A stretch of DNA of 17,700 nucleotides from DAOVDI01 sp965373045 (lineage in GTDB: Bacteria; Acidobacteriota; Aminicenantia; Aminicenantales; Aminicenantaceae), in NCBI GenBank assembly GCA_965373045.1, contig CBDVEQ010000030.1, positions 1 to 17,700 on the forward strand, given 5' to 3'. The translations under genes and the position numbers were made by a program. This document shows, one piece after another, positions 13,821 through 17,700 of the stretch. The notes under the pieces were generated by a model. The model was given only the letters and a program-made list of their open reading frames with translations, was not told the origin of the DNA and did no database searches. How positions within the stretch are numbered: the stretch's first letter is position 1; each line of letters opens with the position of its first letter.

Positions 13821-15044
13821 TTATAAAAATTTATATTGAAGGCCAAGGAAAAACTGATATCGAGATAAATTGATTTTTTGGTTCAGATTCGTAGAATTTG
13901 GAGAAAGCTTGATGTAGTTTATATCTAAAAGCAGAGAGAGAGAACGGATAAAGCGATATTCAACACTTGCTGATATTCCCCACCATAGAGATGAAAATTT
14001 TTCCTCGAAAGATGTTGATGTGATCGATATGTCAGAACTTGTAAAAGGAGAATTATCTGAAAAACTTATGTCTTCAAGAGTTTGAACCTTACCTGCAGCA
14101 TATCCAATGATTGGGCCTGCCCATATCTGAAAATTATTCTTTTTTATAACTGACACCTGGGGAGAAACATAAATGGCATTGTGAGAACCGCTATTGTTTT
14201 CAGTAAAAGTCAGGGATCTTGGACTGTCAGCAATAAATGGATGGGGGAGGGAGAATTGAAAGTTGCCGTCGTTATTGAAAGACCAGGAGCTGAATCCTAA
14301 GCTTCCCTTGAATTTGACGTTTTTTATCGTGAAATATCTGCCCAAAATCACATTAACGATAAAGCCCGAATTCAGCCTGTAATGTTCGGTTAGAGAACCT
14401 GTTTCGCCATAAAGTTGAAAAGAGTCTTGAGCATGAATGTCGGGTTCTATTATCTTTCCAAATCCAGTCTTCACGAGTATATAATAGTTTGGATCCGCTT
14501 TTCTGGAAGGAATTTCTTTGGAAACTACTTCTTGAACTTTTTCTTCGATTTTGACCGGTTTTGCCTCCGCCGGTTTAATCTTTTTCGGCTTTTGTTCTAT
14601 TTCTGCGGCTTCTTCGAATAAAAACTCTATTATAAATCCTAAGTCTACCGGGATAATTTTGCATGAGTAAAAACGCTCGGCAAAATCAAGAACGACTCGT
14701 GCAACTTCAGGTTGAACCTTTTCCACTCTTATACTTAACAATTGTGTATCCTGAATTTCCAACAGAGGTTCAATTAAAATGTTCTGTATCGGGGAGAACT
14801 CGATGGCAAACTGTTTAGGCACATCGAGGTCAATGATTTTGTGCTGCACGGAGCCTTGTATCCTAAGGAATATTTCTATCTTATCTATTTTCGTTTTTTG
14901 ATAGCTTATTTCCTTTATTTCGGTGACAGATTGTTGAGCAGAATAAATCATCGTTCCGGCTGAAAGGAAGATGATTAAAATGAACAGGGTTAAAATTTTA
15001 ATTGAGTTTCTCAATATCGACTCCTTATTGATTCTTTTCCTCAT
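13821..15044 (-). CDS. AMIN-domain outer-membrane beta-barrel protein
   Basis: 407 residues from ATG at 15044. The frame reaches a TTG at 15083, but the ATG has GTGGAAA at the right distance and avoids overlap with the upstream gene. A long basic n-region and hydrophobic core (KILTLFILIIFLSAGTMIYSAQQ) form a signal peptide, cleaved near 36. Residues about 50-142 read as an AMIN domain (KIEIFLRIQGSVQHKIIDL, RVEKVQPEVARVVLDFA, FIIEF), a periplasmic domain known from secretins and amidases that binds peptidoglycan. A Lys/Glu/Pro-rich linker spans 147-180. Residues about 187-407 alternate amphipathic strands (NSGFIVNVILGRYFTI, WWGISASVEYRF, YQFFLGLQYKFL) and end in Leu after an aromatic-rich strand, as in outer-membrane barrels. 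It starts 16 bp after the propeller gene and should be co-transcribed with it. Function of the barrel not recognised. Confidence 0.82.
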   Translation of the reverse strand: MRKRINKESILRNSIKILTLFILIIFLSAGTMIYSAQQSVTEIKEISYQKTKIDKIEIFLRIQGSVQHKIIDLDVPKQFAIEFSPIQNILIEPLLEIQDTQLLSIRVEKVQPEVARVVLDFAERFYSCKIIPVDLGFIIEFLFEEAAEIEQKPKKIKPAEAKPVKIEEKVQEVVSKEIPSRKADPNYYILVKTGFGKIIEPDIHAQDSFQLYGETGSLTEHYRLNSGFIVNVILGRYFTIKNVKFKGSLGFSSWSFNNDGNFQFSLPHPFIADSPRSLTFTENNSGSHNAIYVSPQVSVIKKNNFQIWAGPIIGYAAGKVQTLEDISFSDNSPFTSSDISITSTSFEEKFSSLWWGISASVEYRFIRSLSLLLDINYIKLSPNSTNLNQKINLSRYQFFLGLQYKFL

Positions 15045-15060
15045 CTTGTTTCCACGGTCA

Positions 15061-16488
15061 TTATTTTTTTCCAAAAATGGCAATGTTACTTTCGGTTCCA
15101 GCTAAATAGACTGTAGATATCCCGAATTTGATCCTCTTGTTCAAGGTATCAAATGAAAAAGCTGTTGAAAAAGTAGCGGGAGTGAGTGAATCCAACAGTA
15201 CAAAATCCCCATCATTTTCCTTTTTATATATCCTATACTCTTTTATATCCCCATCTTCATTTTTAGGATTTTTTTCCCAACTCAAATTGTAAGTGATTGA
15301 AGGAGATTTTATAAAACTATTAATTGAAATATCCACGCTTAAATTGATTGGTGGATGCGGTGGCGGTGGATAAAGAAAGCTGAACCAAATGTTCTTATCG
15401 CTTCCCTCTGATGCTGATGCCCAGACTAGAGCAATATTTCCATCATCATCTGCTGCTATGTCTGGTAATTTGGGTGAACCGCCGGAATTAGGCATCAAGA
15501 CGGCATTATTCCAATGCCCTTCTTTATTTACATTATTTTTGTACATAATACCTGTGCCGTTATCGCCAGGACCTATCTGCCATGCGACATATTTATTTCC
15601 TTGATTATCAAGTGCTATTCGAGAGAAATGCATTAAGGCGGGTGGGACGACCATTTCGCGGGGATTTTGGTTTTCATCGATGGTGCAAATCCATATTTCT
15701 ATGGCTTCATGCTCGTCGATATCGGCGTATGTTGCGACTGGTACATTATCAGGGCCTACTGTCAGATGAGGATGAGTCTGACTCGCTCCTCCCCAATTCA
15801 TTTGTTTACCAGCCGACCATGGGGTGTCTTTTGTTCGTTTGGAATAATAAATCTTATATTCTCCGTCGAGTTGTTTCTCCCTATAAATTATCCAAACTTG
15901 GCCGTCTTTTCCGGCAGCGATTGATGATTGAGTCGAACGAAGTCCTCCAGACATTCTCTTAATGGCTTCCCATTGGCCGTTGATCTTTGCACGGGACCAT
16001 GCTCTGCCCATATGATAATCATACCACTTGATATAGACATTGCCATCGGGATCGGCAGCGCAACAGGTTTCTTCGGCTCCGTAATCAGCGGTAGCTACTC
16101 TTTCATCAGGAAGCCATATATCATTTGTAGAATCGTATTCCCTCATGTAGACTTCACCATCCTGGTTCCAAACCACAAACAACTCTCCGGTTTGGCTGGC
16201 ACAAATATCCGGCCTCTCCGCCCTAATGGTTCTTGAATCCTTCACTTTTACCGGTCCTTCCCATGTATTTCCATCATAAGACATATAGAATATGTCAGAT
16301 CCACCAGAGTCATGATAATCCTCTTCCCAGACAATATGAACCTTGCCATCAGGTCCGAATGCCACTTGGCCCCATTTTGAAGCGTTGAGTGGGGAATCAT
16401 AAATTTTAACAGGAGTAGACATGTCCTGGCCAAAGGTAAAACTGCATACCAAAAACACAGATAAAAGAAAGATGAAGAATTTTCTCAT
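15061..16488 (-). CDS. Secreted beta-propeller (sialidase/BNR-like) protein with C-terminal FN3-like domain
   Basis: 475 residues. A signal peptide (MRKFFIFLLSVFLVCSFTFG, then QD) directs export. Residues 25-370 contain seven repeats about 50 residues apart, each with a hydrophobic-x-hydrophobic-W/Y strand: VHIVW (50), LFVVW (103), VYIKW (151), VWIIY (198), VATY (251), KYVAW (299), IALVW (352), often preceded by DxDG or PDG. This is the sialidase-type propeller pattern; I see no sialidase FRIP motif or catalytic Arg triad, so it is more likely a binding or structural propeller. PPPPHPP (374-380) links to an FN3-like domain (ITYNLSWEKNPKNEDGDIKEYRIYKK). The SD GGAG is well placed and a promoter is found upstream. 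It precedes the AMIN-barrel gene, so both products meet in the periplasm or on the surface. Partner or ligand unknown. Confidence 0.82.
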   Translation of the reverse strand: MRKFFIFLLSVFLVCSFTFGQDMSTPVKIYDSPLNASKWGQVAFGPDGKVHIVWEEDYHDSGGSDIFYMSYDGNTWEGPVKVKDSRTIRAERPDICASQTGELFVVWNQDGEVYMREYDSTNDIWLPDERVATADYGAEETCCAADPDGNVYIKWYDYHMGRAWSRAKINGQWEAIKRMSGGLRSTQSSIAAGKDGQVWIIYREKQLDGEYKIYYSKRTKDTPWSAGKQMNWGGASQTHPHLTVGPDNVPVATYADIDEHEAIEIWICTIDENQNPREMVVPPALMHFSRIALDNQGNKYVAWQIGPGDNGTGIMYKNNVNKEGHWNNAVLMPNSGGSPKLPDIAADDDGNIALVWASASEGSDKNIWFSFLYPPPPHPPINLSVDISINSFIKSPSITYNLSWEKNPKNEDGDIKEYRIYKKENDGDFVLLDSLTPATFSTAFSFDTLNKRIKFGISTVYLAGTESNIAIFGKK

Positions 16489-16544
16489 ATTTTGCTCCGC
16501 TATTGAGTCATTAATGTTATTTTTATCATAATTTTGAATTTACA

Positions 16545-16572
16545 ATTTTAGTCGAATCAGAGGAATTGTCAA
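16545..16572 (-). promoter_or_regulatory. Sigma70-type promoter of the propeller/AMIN-barrel unit
   Basis: On the minus strand -35 TTGACA (16567-16572, 6/6), 16-bp spacer, -10 TAAAAT (16545-16550, 5/6). Expected start is near 16538, giving a leader of about 50 nt. It has the same TTGACA/16-bp layout as the SH3-barrel operon promoter. Confidence 0.75.
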
Positions 16573-16656
16573 GCAAATAAATTAAGAGATTTAAAAAGCC
16601 GATCGACCTATTCTCCAAACATCAGTGTAAATGAGCCCAGGATGAGATGCCGATGA

Positions 16657-16685
16657 TTGAAAGTCCAAAACAAAATAGATATAAT
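16657..16685 (+). promoter_or_regulatory. Sigma70-type promoter of the right-edge propeller gene
   Basis: -35 TTGAAA (16657-16662, 5/6), 17-bp spacer, -10 TATAAT (16680-16685, 6/6). The expected start near 16692 leaves only about 8 nt before the ATG at 16700, so the mRNA would be almost leaderless. Confidence 0.7.
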
Positions 16686-16699
16686 GAAAATCAGACAAG

Positions 16700-17700
16700 A
16701 TGAAAAGATACATCTACACGTTTTTAATCCTTTCTGTTTTGGCTTTAACACTTAATTCAACAGCTCTCGGAGATTCCAAAGTCTTCCAGGGTCAAATGGC
16801 CCAACCCGCGTTTAATCTTTTAGGAGATTTGATTTGTGTTTATAAGAATTCCGAGAAAAAGATCAGTTTGGATACTTTAAAATATCAGGGAGAGGGATCC
16901 TTCACAAAGACCGTTTCGTTAGGGGACAGAGCTTTTTCTCCGATAATCAAGAAAGACAGACTAGGACAAATCTGGATAGTATGGGCAGAAATGGAAAATG
17001 GGCAGAGCAAAATTTTATTAGGCCGACTCGAAGGAAGCCATATCGTTTCTTCCCAAGTTGTTAGTGATAGAGAGGGATTTAATTTTTCTCCTGATTTGAG
17101 TTTTGATTGGAACGATCAACCTTGGATAGTCTGGATTAATTATGTAAATTCTCTATCTCGAGTTTATATGAAAGAGTGTATGTCTCAAAATGCATGGGTG
17201 GTAAATTCTTCTGTTCTTTCATCGGCTCTTTCTCCACAAATTATTGTCGACCACAATGACCACATCTGGGTTTTTTGGAATGGAATAAATAAAGGGGAAG
17301 ATGAAATATTTTATAGAGTATTTAATCGATTCAATTGGTCTCCTCTTTGTAAAGTCTATCATGAAAAGAGCTTTCCCCAATTAAGCCCTAAAGTCACCTT
17401 GGATCAAAAGGGGATAATCTGGTTAGTCTGGTCTGGCTATGACGGACAGGATTATGAAATTTACAGCCGATTTTGGGATGGGAAGAAGTGGGCTGATGAG
17501 ATAAGTGTGACCAATAACTCCCAAAAAAATGATGCTTTCCCTTCTGTGGCGGTTGCCTCAAATGATATTCCGGTTGTTGTGTGGGCACAGTCAGAAAAGG
17601 ATGGGAGTAATATCTTCCTCAAATTTTTAGAAAACGATTCCTGGAGTGAAAAGATAAAAATTTCTTCGAGCAGAGGCCAGAATGTTTTTCCAAAGATGGC
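16700..17700 (+). CDS. Secreted beta-propeller protein, N-terminal part (runs off right edge)
   Basis: I translated 333 residues from ATG at 16700 with no stop before the edge. Residues 1-24 are a signal peptide (MKRYIYTFLILSVLALTLNS, cleavage near ALG-DS). From about 75, repeats of about 50 residues are clear: IWIVW (91), PWIVW (141), IWVFW (189), IWLVW (240), PVVVW (291), each followed by a polar loop and a strand such as KILLGRL, EIFYRVF, EIYSRFW or NIFLKFL. The layout is that of the neighbouring minus-strand propeller protein, and the two are probably distant paralogues. It has no SD and sits right behind a consensus promoter. No catalytic motif of sialidases is seen in the visible part. 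What lies C-terminal (FN3, sorting domain or more blades) cannot be known. Role: surface or periplasmic binding protein, by inference. Confidence 0.8.
   Translation, partial: MKRYIYTFLILSVLALTLNSTALGDSKVFQGQMAQPAFNLLGDLICVYKNSEKKISLDTLKYQGEGSFTKTVSLGDRAFSPIIKKDRLGQIWIVWAEMENGQSKILLGRLEGSHIVSSQVVSDREGFNFSPDLSFDWNDQPWIVWINYVNSLSRVYMKECMSQNAWVVNSSVLSSALSPQIIVDHNDHIWVFWNGINKGEDEIFYRVFNRFNWSPLCKVYHEKSFPQLSPKVTLDQKGIIWLVWSGYDGQDYEIYSRFWDGKKWADEISVTNNSQKNDAFPSVAVASNDIPVVVWAQSEKDGSNIFLKFLENDSWSEKIKISSSRGQNVFPKM

Noticed and set aside
15061..16488. Active sialidase
   Set aside because: Propeller repeats are of the sialidase type, but no FRIP motif, Arg triad or Tyr/Glu pair can be identified.

Overview
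The window reads as a chromosomal stretch of a Gram-negative, moderate-GC bacterium with many secreted proteins. A bacterial tricorn-type protease, SH3b- and AMIN-linked outer-membrane barrels, an S8 protease and long beta-propeller proteins together suggest Acidobacteriota or the related Candidatus Aminicenantes. That placement is inference from gene content only. I see no rRNA, tRNA, CRISPR array, transposase or phage gene.

Left part (1-5603, all minus strand): the N-terminal 585 residues of a tricorn-like S41 protease run off the left edge. Next come a ProX/YbaK-type prolyl-tRNA editing protein and an apparently complete two-gene transcription unit. In that unit a sigma70 promoter (5440-5467), a leader of about 165 nt, an SH3-domain outer-membrane barrel protein and an S8 subtilase are followed by a strong hairpin terminator (2539-2575).

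Centre (5604-13735): a surface-glycan or glycolipid gene cluster. The minus arm holds a GT4 glycosyltransferase with its own promoter and the pair asnB-like amidotransferase / SAM methyltransferase. The plus arm holds a B12-type radical SAM enzyme, a ChbG/YdjC-family deacetylase, a GtrB/ArnC-type GT2 with two C-terminal membrane helices, and a left-handed beta-helix acyltransferase. The two arms diverge from a 128-bp region with back-to-back promoters. The likely shared job is to build and decorate (deacetylate, acylate, amidate, methylate, glycosylate) a polyprenyl- or lipid-linked sugar for the cell surface. The radical SAM/deacetylase/GT2 trio resembles in composition HpnJ/HpnK/HpnI of hopanoid biosynthesis, and the last two resemble NaxD/FlmF2 of lipid A modification, but the GT2 is of a different type from HpnI.

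Right part (13821-17700): a minus-strand pair (secreted seven-repeat propeller protein, then an AMIN-domain outer-membrane barrel protein) diverges from a plus-strand propeller protein that runs off the right edge. Both flanking minus-strand units pair a secreted protein with an outer-membrane barrel that carries a putative wall-binding N-terminal domain.

The most unusual non-coding feature is a 42-bp near-identical repeat (40/42) placed upstream of two unrelated minus-strand genes, at 1763-1804 and 6831-6872.
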